Source: Sipunculus nudus (taxonomy: Eukaryota > Annelida > Sipuncula > Golfingiida > Sipunculidae). From it: a stretch of DNA of 64,000 nt. This document shows positions 23,501 through 36,110 of the stretch, in pieces (within the stretch, counting starts at the first letter, position 1; the number at the start of each line of letters is the position of its first letter). Under the pieces are notes generated by a model. It was given only the letters and a program-made list of their open reading frames with translations, ran no database searches and was not told the origin of the DNA. A program made the position numbers and the translations under genes. The stretch covers positions 18,118,988 to 18,182,987 of the forward strand of contig CM049320.1 of NCBI GenBank assembly GCA_026874595.1, in the 5' to 3' direction.

Positions 23501-26500
23501 TCCTATAAAAGTCAAAGTAGTTTCTAGAACAATTCTTTAGATGAGATGCCGGAAAAGATTGTCTTACGTAAGGACGGACAGAGCCCTGTTAAGGCAGGGA
23601 ACCTAATTATGAAGTCATTTTTCAAAGGTTAAGGTTGACTTTAGGGGTATGAGCACGCCAGTAACTTGAACCAGTAACTACACCTATCCCGATTCCCCCT
23701 CTTAATATAAACCCATGCCGTGCCCAATAACTTCAAGGAACATGACAGCTACAGCTCCAGTTCCATTATTCTTGATGCCAATATTGCGAAAATACAACAA
23801 TATGTGCTTATTTGATATGATAACAATTATTATTAAAATTTCATCCATAATATGTTTAACTGAAAGAAAGCTAATGGTCTAAGGAAAATGTAGATATGAG
23901 GTGGATAAAAATAGGCACAAAGTTCACAGTAAAGTAACCAAACCCTTACCTTATAAATAGATGTCAGTAAACGATCAGCATCCTTATAAATAACATTACA
24001 TTAGATAAATGATTGAAAGTTAATATTATTGTTAATATCTTATATACCTTATACCACATTGTCTTCTATATAAGAAATATAAATTGCCTATTGGTCTCAG
24101 TTGTTTGATGAACAAGCCAGCACTTTGCAATACTCATCTCATTTTAATATTTCTTTCAGGATTCCTTATAAAAGTAATCAATCAAAATGAAATGTTATGT
24201 TACGAGATTATACTTTATTTTAGTTTGATTAATATAAAATAATATAGGGCCAAATCCTCTTCTGTTGAAATGTTTCAGTTCTGTTCTCCACAATGGTCAG
24301 AGCTACAATATTTTTAAAGTAACATGTTTCCCTATGGAATCAAATAATCCCTACTATCAGTAACATTTTAAAATACTAATATCAATGCACAACACACCAA
24401 CTAACATTTATATAACACTAGCCGAAAGTAACATATAGGGCACTCTTATTAATATCGCTACATAGGAATGAATGATCATAGTTAAGAGAGGTATTAACTA
24501 GGGCTTTACACTTATGTAGAAGAAAGCTTCATCTCTATGAAAGATATCCCAATAAGTGTCATTATATTTACGAATACATACCATTCCATCTGTTTGTTAG
24601 GAATGCTAAAAACACTTAAACATTGAAAATTCTGCTAATGATGGGAATCACTTCGAGTATCATATGTTATATGATAAAATAGCTTGGCAATAATTATCTT
24701 AAATGGTGTGACAGGGTGTAATATCAAACGTAGAAGCAATGTAAACAAAGTCGCTATATTGGTAAGAATAACAGTGACATTTGCAAAAGTATACAATGTT
24801 TTATACGAATCGCTGTGTTTTCTGTTTATTATCCCGAGACGCATAAATGAGAGCTACTTCAAGCAAGCCTTTTCTCTTATCTCGATATGTTTTGTGCCAA
24901 TTCTAATTGATGCAATAGTTAAATTTTTTTTTTATGTATTATGCATATATTTTTTGTTAATTATTATGTGGCAGGAATGGCTCGACCCTTGTCACCTGTC
25001 GATAAACAATACGTTCCACGCGCTGCGATGTATGATACTTACACGTTGCTTGACGGACTTCCATTCATAAGTAGTAAGACTCAACAGTAGAAGATCATTG
25101 TTTGGGTTCAGGATAGAAGAATCACACTACAAATGAAATAATACGAGCATAATGTGAAGATATGCGAATCTAATAGTAATAATGTAAACTATCGTATTAA
25201 TTAAGCACGTAGAGGGTTCATTTATTACAAAGGATACTGACAGAATAAGAATACACTTAAGGATGTCGAGATTTGTGTGTTATCCATACCGACAGGCCGC
25301 CAAACACGATCATATAACCGTTGATCACACAAGCAGAGTGTCGAAATCGTCCTTTAGGGACGTCACCATGGACAGACGACAATGACCATTGTTCCCTTGC
25401 TACAGTTACATGAAGGGTTTACCGTTTGAACTTAACATTACCATTCATTCATACAAACTTACATACTTATATACATATTTTTCCCTTATAAACATGGGCT
25501 ACGAATATATTGTGATAGAAAACTGTATTATATCATTGCAACTAGTGGCCCATGGGCCATGACGCTCAGCTGAATATGACATACAGGTGATGCATATGCA
25601 TATATAAATTATTGTTTAAAAATATTTGCTCAAGAACCTTGAACAATGGGTAGAATGACTTTGAAAATGGTCAAAATATTTTATATTTGTAGTTTATTAG
25701 ATTATATAAACCGCCCATCCATCTAAGGCAATACTGGACAACCGCTTACAAATCAAGATTGCCTAAGTAAAATCAACATTAAAACAATGATAAATTATCA
25801 CATTACCTACAAGCAACAGAGCATTTTTAAACACTCACACAAGGTACATAATGGGAATGACAAATAGAATAATCCATGTATAATATAACTGAACACGCGC
25901 CTAAAATAATAGGTTTTTAACCTCTTTTTAAAACCTACAATAGAGCCAGCTGTCTAAATGTCCTAAAGTAGTCCATTCCAAAGGGTTGGTGCTGCATACG
26001 TAAAAGCACGCTTACCGTAAGTTTTGGTGTTTGGTAAAGGAGTGTAAAGCAGATCCCTTTAATTGGAACGAAGAGTACTTTTACTCGTCTAAATAGTTCA
26101 CTTAGGTATGATGTTAACATTTCTTATTTGTTTTATACCCTAAAAGAAGAATTTACATCTATTCGCTTACGTATCGGTTGTCAGTGTAGGGTCTTTAGAC
26201 ACCCTTTTGCACTATCAAACTATCAACAATTAAGATTTGTGCCCTGACTTTCTGGGTGCTAAAAAATTAGGTTTTCTCCTTAAAAGCCAACAAACTATAG
26301 CTCACAGTGACCTTATTTTAGTGACCAAGATGTACAGTTAGATGTTTCAAGGTCTAACGAATACAATTTGTGCCCTGTCTGGGTGCTCAAAATCATGTTT
26401 TTGGCCAGGCGCTTGCAGATTGTAGGTTATCAAGAATATTTACCCACAACCTCCCTGGATGTTGCGTTGGAAGATTCTAGAATTATCTGTTATAATACGA

Positions 26501-28360
26501 GCCCATCTGACTTTCATGAAGCCCACATCATTTTTTTTGTTTAGCTCGCAGAATATAGGTCATGGTGACATATTTCATGTTTCCAAGGAAATTTAACCAG
26601 GACCTCCCAGAATGTTACATTAAAAGATTCTAGGCGATATGGATACAATTTGTGCCCCTTCGGACTATCTTGGTGCTCAAAATCATGTTTCCGGCCAGTA
26701 ACTCGCAAAATAGAGCTCACCATGACCTAATTTCTGATATTTGCCTCGGACCTCCCAGTTTGAAGTTTCTAGGTCTAACGGTTACGCTTGTGCCCTGTTA
26801 ACGTCCCGAATGCTTTAATTGAAGGTCTCAAAAAAGAGAAAAATGCATAAATATTAGAAAAAAAAAATAAAAAATGGCTCCACCAGTCTTCAGGAACTGA
26901 TAATACTTTGATGATCCAAACGCATGGAAATAATCATGGCAATTAATGCATTAGGTATTCATTTTTCTAATTATTCTGGGGTGCCTTTATTGGCCCCGTA
27001 ACACGGAAAATACAGGCAGTGACACAGTAATTTCAGGTGTCCAAGGAGAAATTTTATTGACCTCCCTGGATATTTATTCATAAATTTCTAGTTCCAGTGG
27101 ATGCGAGTTTGATTCTGTTAACGGAAGGCCGGACAGACATACATGCAGACGGACACCGAACAAAGAGTGATTGCTAAAGCTCAGATGACTTTTATTCAGC
27201 TGAGCTAAGAACGATACTCGACTTAATGTATGCGTCTTTATAATCCGTCAGGACATTTCCAAAAAAATCTTGGTAGAGATAATTTTGTTATGCCTCAATG
27301 TTTTTCATGTAAACTGATTTGTTTAAAATAAAGCTGAATGCTCATCTATATCAACGGAATCTGAACTAGAAATACCAGACTGTAAATATCAAATATAAAG
27401 CTCCGCAGTATAGTTATGAATGTCATCCAGATCGACCGAAACGCAAGATGTTGATTTTCCTTGTAGAGAAATTGAATATGAATAATTTAAATGAAGATGA
27501 ATTCGAAGAATAAAGACATTACCTAGGTCGAAATACCAGATGACATTGTCGGTCATTCTATCTGCCTTTTCTTTTCCAAATATATAAATCTTCTCCTGAT
27601 GCCTCACAGCGGTGAGATTAGACCGATCTGACGGTGAGTCGACCCCCGGTGTCTGTTTGCTTTCTCCTGATATATCCCTCCATTTGTAGGTATCTGAATA
27701 TGAGAATCCTCATTTGAGATTAAGTATATATCGGCAATTTTGATAGTATATCGAGGTTATTTTGCCTAACGCTAAGGGCCCCGAAATTCCCACTTTTTTG
27801 TATATTCGTAGAGGGAAGATATTACAGAAAACGCAAGTTAAAAAAGGACAGTTTAAGCACGATACTAAACTCCTTTTTCAAAATTGTTTGTATTGTCAAT
27901 GTTTTGAACAGTACATACTTTTAAGTATATTTACAATTGTATACATTTTCTTCTTCACAATCAGTAGTTCTCAGTGGAATTAAATAAACCATTTCCTGGT
28001 ATTCCCAATATGACCCTATCATCTCGGTAGCTGCTTGGATTTGCAAAGGTAGCGTAAAATGTAGATCTATAAATATCTCCCACAAGTGCGTTCCGAGGCT
28101 AAATGTCCATATGCATTTGATTACATGGTCACTTTTGTTAATATTAATGAAACAAATAAGTAACTTATTCTTGTGTTATGGCATGAATTATTTACACCTT
28201 CCGAGATATTACCTGTATTTAGTGCATAAACCTTTAGTCCGTCTCCAGTTCGATAAGGGCGTCCACCAAATATGTAAACGCAGTTTTGCTCAGGCAGGTG
28301 TACTGCTGCGTGTCCCGACATTGCAAGTCCGCCATCTTTGTAAATCTTACAAGATGCCAT
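20546..28360 (-). CDS. Kelch-repeat protein, six-bladed propeller
   Basis: Exons in transcript order: 28360-28213, 27693-27523, 25399-25290, 25126-25043, 22893-22698, 21292-21212, 20900-about 20812, and a provisional terminal exon 20653-20546. Phases agree throughout, giving about 328 residues. Start ATG 28360 has an in-frame stop upstream. Blade cores: NCVYIFGG..LNTDTYKW; EKIYIFGK..WYFDLAREQW; GYMIVFGG..LSLTTYEW; GKMFIIGG..VYDLHAESW; EEIFIFGG..LYSFHIDNKQW; HQCVAVGTDI. All are the GG + W pattern of kelch propellers. No BTB, BACK or F-box precedes them, so this looks like a propeller-only adaptor of unknown partner. The 3' end is the weak part: a donor after GTDI (GTAACA) joins in phase to a strong pyrimidine-rich acceptor at 20654, reading IFGNN..LKHNAW then stop; a donor after the next Gly would not. 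One exon has a dead duplicate at 11.7 kb. Confidence 0.85.
21325..21676 (+). repeat. AT/GT simple-repeat cluster in a kelch intron
   Basis: Short (TA)n, (GT)n, (TATATT)n and ATACAT-type runs at 21325-21341, 21440-21479 and 21585-21676 lie between kelch exons 5 and 6. Confidence 0.75.
21700..22380 (+). repeat. Dispersed repeat with internal sub-repeats inside a kelch intron
   Basis: Contains a CTGTCCGTCTG-rich stretch, the segment CGATAACTTTGCTAG, and repeated GGCGCCACA/GGTGGCACTACC..TTGACC modules at about 21995, 22145 and 22268. These modules also form the 29.2-30.4 kb repeat. The 180-codon plus-strand ORF across it is therefore repeat, not a gene. Confidence 0.55.
26210..27210 (+). repeat. 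Dispersed repeat with internal units and terminal palindrome
   Basis: Three or more diverged units share (A)TTTGTGCCCTGTCTGGGTGC, the segment TCAAAATCATGTTT and AGCTCACAGTGACC (around 26233, 26365 and 26650). The block ends at about 27115-27210 with GTTAACGGAAGGCCGGACAG, a spacer, and the hairpin AGCTCAGATGAC..CAGCTGAGCTAA. The same end occurs at 11.3, 38.4 and 51.1 kb. It lies in a kelch intron. Confidence 0.6.
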
Positions 28361-28896
28361 CACGGGATAACACGGGAGCTAAGGTGCCACCAAAAAGCTA
28401 CCTAGACAAATAAGCGGGTCCCTGGAAAATATTGGAGATCAATAGTTTTTGTTCCTTGCATTGTGTATTGTATCTTAGAAAATTCCCCTAATAATCAATA
28501 TTCGTGAGGAACATGAGAACAAGTGCAACCAAGCCACACACAAGTCTGACCCTAATATCAAATAAGAACCTACTAGACCTGGACAACCCTCTAGCAACTC
28601 TTGGATGATTACAAACCGGGCCGTACAAACATAGAATGTATCTATAATATTCAGCGAATGACCGCTTTATTTATACCATGCAGACAAATGGTTTGAAATT
28701 TTGGCAATTATTTATCGATAGTAATTTCTTGACATAAGCGTCACATTTCAATTGTTAAAATGGAATAACTTTTGTTATAAACACCTAGCACCTACCTTTC
28801 TTCAGGTTGTCCCGCCTGTTGCTGTGCTTCAATACAAGGTCCGTCGTCAAACGGTAGATCGGCATTTGAACTTTTATCTTAGTTATAATCGATATA

Positions 28897-29007
28897 CACC
28901 GAAGCAACACTAGAAAGACATAAAACACGTGGTTAGTGTAAACAAATTGAACACCGAAGCAACAATAGAAATACACATAAAATCACGTGGTTAGTGTAAA
29001 CAAATTG
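28897..29007 (+). repeat. Two-copy tandem duplication, 55-bp unit
   Basis: The unit runs from CACCGAAGCAACA to GTGTAAACAAATTG (28897-28951) and is repeated at 28952-29007 with a few substitutions and a small indel. It lies upstream of the kelch start codon. Confidence 0.85.
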
Positions 29008-29199
29008 TATACAGTACTTTGTAACTTTTATATATCTTACGTTGGAGATAACCCAGATATTTCTTCTAAGTAGACCGTGCCAACACCTATACCTACTTAC
29101 ACTCATGAGGTAGTAAAACACCTGCGCTTTTTAGCGAACCTGTGAGCTTATACGATGGCTCAGCGTCGTCCGTCAACCGTCCGCTGATGTCCGTACGTT

Positions 29200-30360
29200 A
29201 CCCATGCTATCTAAAAAAACCGTCAGAGCGCCGTTTTTTTAAGGAATTACATATATCGGATTGAGCTTTTTTGGCGCAATCTGCAATGTTTTCCATTTTA
29301 TAAGGAAAGGATAAAAAAGCTTTAAAAAATCTTCTCCGACACCGTCCAGCCAAATTGTTCAATATTTCACAGAAAGAATCCCTGAAACAATCTCTCTCAA
29401 GTTTCTTCAAATTGATCTAGTTTGCTGATTTTTGAAAGAGTGACAGGAAGCTGAACTTAGTCATTTAACAAGTATACTAAAATTACAATCTCAGAAATAT
29501 CGGGAGCTATCATCACCAAATTTCTTGCAAATGTTGGTCACATGAGTCATATTTAAAATTGAGGTATTATTGGCGCCACCTTCGTTGACCTTTTTGAATG
29601 GGGGTCATCAGTCATCAGTACATTAACCTATAATTTCTCAGGAACAGCAGGAGCTAGCATTTCAAAATTTTATGCAAAAATTAATCATATGTCAAATGTT
29701 GTGAGATTGATTTTTTTGTGGCGCCACCTGCAATGACTTATTTTTACGGTGGAAAAGGCTTTAAAAACTTTGAAAATCTTCTTTTCCGAAATCATTTGGC
29801 CAAATTTTTCGATATTTCACAGAAATTATTCCAGAGATAAGCTCTTTCAAGTTTGTTCAGATGGTTTGGTTTCGATGAATTGTAACGGTGTTACAGGGAT
29901 TTGAACTTAGTAATTTAGCCCAGTTAGCATACTAACATCACCAAATTTTCTGCCGATGTTGATCATTTGACGCATATTTGAAATTGAGATTTTTGTGGCG
30001 CCACCTACATTGACCTGTTTCTACGGGCAAAAAACCTCGTACTTTTAGCCTTTTTAATCTTAAAATGTTTTATGATGAAAATTTTAAGCTGAATGGTTTA
30101 ATTTTTCACAAGAATTATCCTAGGGTAGGATTTTCTCAATAGAGAATTAAGAGGAGATTTGGTTCAATGATTATTAACAGAAAGCTGATGTTGGTGTTGT
30201 GGCCATTAGTAAGCCTGTTCCAAACTGAAGGCCGTGATAGTCTTCTTCTGCAAAACTGTTCTTTCAACTTCTGTAACATTGCACAAAAATTATTCTTAGG
30301 TGGCCTTTGTTCAAGTTTACTTGAATGATATTTGGTAGAATTATTGGACATTTAACAATA
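29200..30360 (+). repeat. Array of diverged repeat units with GGCGCCACC palindrome
   Basis: Four or five degenerate units of roughly 150-280 bp, recognised by TGGCGCCACC..TTGACC at about 29571, 29719 and 29996, by AAATCTTCTTTTCCG/AAAATCTTCTCCG, and by TTTCACAGAAATTATTCC..TTTCAAGTTTGTTCA. Related modules lie at 21.99-22.27 kb. No coding potential was seen. Confidence 0.6.
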
Positions 30361-32685
30361 AAAGGACTATGAGATACTCTTGTAAACCAAGCTAGTAGAT
30401 TTATTGTATTAACAAACTGGCTCTTTTGTATATTAGCAGAGCTGTTGAGGCACCATAAATAAATTGTTGTCCATAGCTAACTTATGTGTGAAATAAATCC
30501 ATGGATAAACTATATCTGTGTCCTGAATTTGCTCTCAATACGCATCTGTTATTATTCTAAATATTTTGGTAAAAACTTTTATGAATATGCAGCTCGAAAA
30601 AAAAGCATTGACTATACAAGACTTGTGGTATCACCTACAATATTTTTTTTTCATGCATCTGTGCACACAGCTCAAGAGTGGTTTGAAATATGTGCCTGAA
30701 ATTTTGCATTTTTACAAATCTTTGTTGGCTTTTTCGTACACAAGACTGGTGAATATCGTGTTATATTTTGCTTATACATATAATAACACTTTTTTTATGA
30801 AGTGAGTGACATTAGTTTCCATAGATTTTGCCTCCTACCTATCGTGATTTGATAATTCAACAGCCTTGTGATCCGATGTAAATTTAAGATTTACATATGG
30901 TGTCGGATTATCAAGTTAAGACTGTACTTAAAAATTAATGGTCTAGCAGGAAACAATATATTGCACGGTTTCGCCTGTAGGCTTTTTTTTATAAATCATG
31001 TCTCAAAGGATTGTAAATAGTTCCCTCAGTATTGGATATATATAAGGGAAATCTCTCTTTATAACAAACTGAAAATTAAAATATAATATTGTGTCTGGAT
31101 CCGGAATTCATTCAACTATGTGTCATAAAATTTTCATATTGAAGCCCGAATGTACTACGTGACAAGAGAGTTGCAAATGCTTCCTCTCATTTTGTCCTGG
31201 TGTTCACCAGGCAGGTTACAACTGCACCTGATAGTGAGTTACACGACAGATACTTATAAATACACAGAAAACAAAAGCATGCACACCTCTCGGGCCGTAA
31301 CTGTTTTGATATTAAACGATTGCCTGATTTTCGGATAACGGGTCGCTTGGTACACGATCGCTAAATAAACTTATTTCATTAATTCGGCACTAGGGCAATA
31401 GTACAATTCAGTTAAGAAAATTCAATGGAAATATACCTAACGGAGCGCCTCTATCTCTGCCTTCAGGGATAATCGCCAACCGTCTCAATGTTTGAAAGTC
31501 TTAGCAAAATTGTCATACAAACATTTCCGGTTAAACTGGCCTCATATTCGATCATACGTTCTATTCCCTGATTCTACAGCCTACTTGCCTCCAAAATGTT
31601 TACCATATATTTGTCTCTAAGAGCAGCAGGTATATATTTGTTGTGACCGTCTCGAACCTAGTACCTATTCTTCACATGAAAATGGCCATCTTTCAAAAAG
31701 ACCGTCGACCAGCAAGCACTATTTGTCTGTTGTGGGCAAAGGAAATCTGCCGGGGTAAATTTCTGGACTGAACTTCCAAACGATAAAAGCACGCGTTTCT
31801 TTTATGGTTTTAAGCCAGGGTAAATACACCAACAATTTTGAAGCTGGACTTCTCCTCCATCAGATTAAATAATTATCTGGACGCTTACACATCCAATGCA
31901 ATAACCAAGTTATGTTCACAAGACAACGATCATCGCTATGACGCGTTTCATTTGCGAACTTGTTTCATTTGTTTGCACGTACGTCTCACTAAGGAACTGT
32001 CAGTCGTCCACCACAGTGTATCGAAACAGGGGTTATTCTAATAATTGTTGACCTCCCCCAAAACAAGATTCGCCGTTGTACTTTCGATGATGGTTCTTCA
32101 GCAATGACCTCCATAAAATGGCGCAAATAATAGTTGAAGTAGCTTGTCGTCTGAAATACATCACTGGATGATAGATATTGACCTCAGTTTTGATCCTCTG
32201 ATGAGGGATATATATCTAAATATGCCACCCTTATAGAGTGGGCACGATATATCCAGCGAAAGAATAATTAACGTTTTTCTTTAGGCTGGGCCACACGACC
32301 AAAAGGATTGGTACTGATTTGAACTAACACGGTTTTCGGGTAACAACATGATTTCATTTGCATCAACTGACTCCATGCGTATCGTATTAGCAATTACACT
32401 AGTCATGAATTACGGCTTGAATAGTAATTTGACTCGGCCATCCTGAGCCCCACTTAAGCTTCAAATTATATGGCTTATAACATTGTCATCAGAGGACTGT
32501 GACTATTTTTTTATACTAGGGAGAGTTTTTGTTTATGTCATGATTTTAACGTAGGAATGGAAAACCCCAGTGTTAGGTTTCTGGTTCCGGCCAGTGCAAT
32601 TTGAGGTCGTAAAAATCCTTGTCATGACCGTTTCCTTTGAGGACGTTCATACACTAGCCTTTAGCGACCGCGCACCTGAAATTTG
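30361..32685. other. No recognised gene
   Basis: AT-rich intergenic sequence upstream of the kelch gene. The small ORFs at 30484-30805, 31150-31338 and 31838-32041 show no domain motif or paired splice sites. Confidence 0.5.
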
Positions 32686-32689
32686 GTAT

Positions 32690-33470
32690 TTTCGGTCTAG
32701 CAGGAGGGTACGAATAGGCCGGCACCCGCTTGGAGAGTGGTGAAGTACCTACCTGTTTGTAACTACGAGCAGACCGGCCGTCTGGTCTGCTTTTCTTCGG
32801 TGCTCCTTGTGGGACTGTGGCGTCTTAGCGTGTGGACAGTTTGGTCTGGGGGAGCAGTTTTCTGATGCTGTAGAGAGCTCCTATTAACAGGCGAGAGACT
32901 TCGGCCTGACGCTGAGTGGTGACGGTGCGGAGATCCGCTAGTGAGTTTGCTCGGTGTCCGACAGACAGAGAGTTATGTTTGAGTGCAGCTGTGAAAGAGA
33001 GAGTCGTTGACGGAGGGCTCTGACACGGGACATTTGTGGAGTAACGCTTTATTTTAAACCACGGACTGGTGAATCGTATTTTGCGGTGAAGGACAAACGC
33101 GAAAAGGAATCAGCTGTGTTGTTGACCGATTTGTATTTTACCGTGTGTATAATGGATTAAATGAGCTCTTTAGTGCTTGACGATCGTCACATGACCTCGG
33201 GCGAAGCGGCTTTAGGCGATCTTGCTGTGTTGTGGAGGACTCCGTGAATTCGTGTCTGAATGTGGACTCCTTTCGTTTCTTTTTTTTTGCGCCTTGAACA
33301 TACAGAACGCGTCTTCAGAGACACGGAAGTGTAACTGTACTTTAAAATAATAATTGGATTTTATCTACTCCAGTCTTTTTTTTTTTGTCTTTGTGTGACC
33401 CTTTAAAGGATCTGGAATTTCCGCCCTCACCGGGATGTGACAACCATGGCAAAAGAAAGAGTTTGTTCGA
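32690..33470. other. GC-richer block of unknown nature
   Basis: Base composition changes sharply here: many CpG-containing words (GGCCGGCACCCG, GACCGGCCG, GGTGACGGTGCGGAG, CTCGGGCGAAGCGG), with stop codons in all frames and no long ORF. It ends near ACAACCATGGCAAAAG (33441-33456), which opens only about 20 codons. It could be the untranslated leader or LTR of a retroelement, or a CpG-rich promoter/5'UTR exon. A degenerate reverse-transcriptase-like reading about 1.1 kb downstream slightly favours a retroelement. Confidence 0.3.
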
Positions 33471-34129
33471 CTAGAGGAGTCCTCACCGTTAATTATAGTG
33501 CTATAACACCTTAAAGTGGCCAAGTTTATTTACGTGGGATGGTCTTTCTAAACAGCATGACCTTTCACGTTACTAGTACACAACGAATCCCGTCTACATC
33601 CGTAGAGCTTTAGGTCAACCCAGCACTATTGTTAATCGTGATACTCCTTTTTACTACTATATAAACACTATGCCTTAGAAAACCTAGGGATTTCAAGCTT
33701 ATCTGTAACAGAAACTCCCCTTAATTCTGAAATTCTGCAAGGAATATCCCTGATTGACAAGCCATTTCAATCCTCTAATGGCTATTTGACTTAAATCCAT
33801 TTAGAAATTATTTCGAATCATACAATTTCACTTCAAAAGTGATGACTCTTTTAGAACGAGTCATTTGTAGAGAGAAGATAGGAAACTTCCTGGAGCTTTA
33901 CTTTAAGTAACATCCTTGAGTGAAGACCCAATTCTCCAGCCGATAGACTCATGGCTAACTGTAAAACTGTTCAAGGTGAGGGTCCATCCGATCAATTCTC
34001 ACATCAAATGGGGACATATTTACTAACGGCATTAATACACCAGAAATTTTGCTCTGATTATGCCAGATAATCTTTGTATTCAATATTTATCTGCATCTCT
34101 GCAAGTTAGGTGCCGGCTGCCTAAATATC

Positions 34130-34790
34130 TTGCACTCTTTAGCTAACACTACTTGTTCGTTATATTTTACCCTTGATTTCGCTTTATCTCGCGTATTTGA
34201 TCATCTCACCTATGAGTTTGCTTCCTCCCTGCTCGACAAATTCCATAGCAAATTTATTGAATATATCCCACCTGTTAACCAGCATGTGGTGTTGTATGTG
34301 AATATTCCTTTAGAGTAATCTTACATGAAACCCATGTTTAATATACAAAAAGTCTCGACCAAGTTATGGTCAAGGATACCCGAATTTGTTATAAGGACTC
34401 ATTTTAACCAATACAACCCCCGTTACACTTATTATTAATCCTCACAACTGTAAATGCTCTCACAATTCGCCGCAACACTATAGATAGACAAAGCTTATAG
34501 CAATCACACTAAAATTATATAATACAGACCACGTCACCTTCTTATCCCCTGTTTCTAAAACACAGACAAGGCATATATAAAAAAAAGACCCTGATTCAAT
34601 TTCACTTTGAATATTGCTTATTTGCACAGCCTGCCCTTCTCTGATTGTAAATCTAGCAACTTTAGAATTCGGAATAAACTTGTCACAGACCAGTGCGTGC
34701 CTCCTAGAGTGTATGAACCTGTCAGCGCCAATCCAAAGTTCCCAGGGAAGTTATAAATAAAAAACGAAAATTTTTGGCACTAATTCAACC
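34130..34790 (+). mobile_element. Probable decayed reverse-transcriptase relic
   Basis: At about 34587-34640 the plus strand reads KTLIQFHFEYCLFAQPALL and stops; this resembles the ALI(E/Q)SHFDYC..W segment at the end of LINE reverse transcriptases. A frame-shifted LVTDQCVPPRVYEP follows. The open frame 34130-34318, with FDHLTYEF, could be an upstream piece. Similarity is weak and heavily broken. Confidence 0.3.
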
Positions 34791-35769
34791 TTCTAGCCCA
34801 GGCTTAAGAACGGTAGCATTGCAAGGTTGCTTGCGTTATCTGTTATTAAATGGAAAATTGTACGGGTAACCTACGGCTAAAAACTGAAACCTTCACCATA
34901 AGTGTTAGCATGTTAGCATATGTGCTAATCTCAGATAATACTCAAGCAACATAGAAGTGCTAGTTAAACAAGGCTATAGGTATTAAGGTAAAAACAAATT
35001 TACTTTTAAGCACTTAGATTCATGCGTGTCTATGTTTACAATAATATTCATATGTTCATATGTAATATGCATGGTTTCCCACAAAGACCGGAGATAATTA
35101 AGATGAAATACGTCACAAAGAGTTTTTCATGTTTTGAATCAAAGAAGCACTCTCACAAATACGGATATAAACTGAAGCACCAGATGTTAACCAGTCATTA
35201 CCGAACCACCCAAACACGCATGTAAACACAATATTAAGCACAAAACTAACAGATGACCAAATCCTTAACAAGCCATTTAAGCTCCAAGGTTTGAACTTCG
35301 CTCGCCTGAGTCGAAGCTGTTCTGTAGTAAATGTAGAACATACAAATAGTCAGCAGAGCCTGTTAGAACACCCAGCAAAGGCTTTGACCTGACGCTGACT
35401 ATGTATTATTATGCTACCATAATTGTCGGACACATTCCAAACTTTAATCAAGTAAGTACACAAGCGCAGATTACTGGTCCGCGTTTGGATCAAACGGTCC
35501 TAACCGGCAGAGGTGCCGTTACAGAATAAAAACAGATCGATTCTCCGTCATGAGGAATCTTTATTCATAATCAACAAATAAGCAACTACTAAAAACATGC
35601 TTAACTGATATATGAATCCATTGCTATTATATGAATAAATTAATGCTACAGAATTATAAAGATTTGTTAAGAAAACAATCAGGGTTCTTGAAGTCTTATA
35701 AGCACAGTAAAAGCTTCCAAATCACAGAGACACAGATATTTTCTAATGACCCACCACTAAATTAAGAAT

Positions 35770-36110
35770 CATTTTGGTTCGGGTTTCCGAGGTCAAAGGT
35801 GAAGGTAACAGGACCCACATCTTTAAAAAGATTGTGTGTGCTTCGTAAATCCCAAACCTTCCATCTTCAACACATGGCTTACCTGCCCAAAGTGGAACGA
35901 ATATGTAGATTTTGAGGTTTCCTGGTCAAGGGACAAGTGCATGGGACCATTTTATAAAAGATTGTTATAATAATCTAAATGCTTTAGGTTCAAGTATAGT
36001 GAGTTCTCAGTGTTTTTTTTTGTCACAAGGTCAAGGATTAAGGTCACAGGACCCACATATTGAAAAGCTCATATTAAAACTCATAGAAAAATTCAGCTGA
36101 GCGTCGAGAC
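35770..36110 (+). repeat. Dispersed repeat containing GGTCA..GGTCACAGGACCCAC modules
   Basis: Two modules share GAGGTCAAAGGTGAAGGTAAC/AAGGTCAAGGATTAAGGTCAC followed by AGGACCCACAT. The block ends CAGCTGAGCGTCGAGACCCATGGG. Similar ends lie at 25548-25577 and, inverted, at 48050-48080, so this is a dispersed family. Confidence 0.5.

Noticed and set aside
24684-25070. 128-codon hydrophobic plus-strand ORF
   Set aside because: Its end overlaps a well-supported minus-strand kelch exon (25043-25126); the hydrophobicity reflects AT-rich composition.
32840-33460. rRNA or other structured RNA gene
   Set aside because: Raised GC content suggested it, but no conserved rRNA or snRNA word was found.
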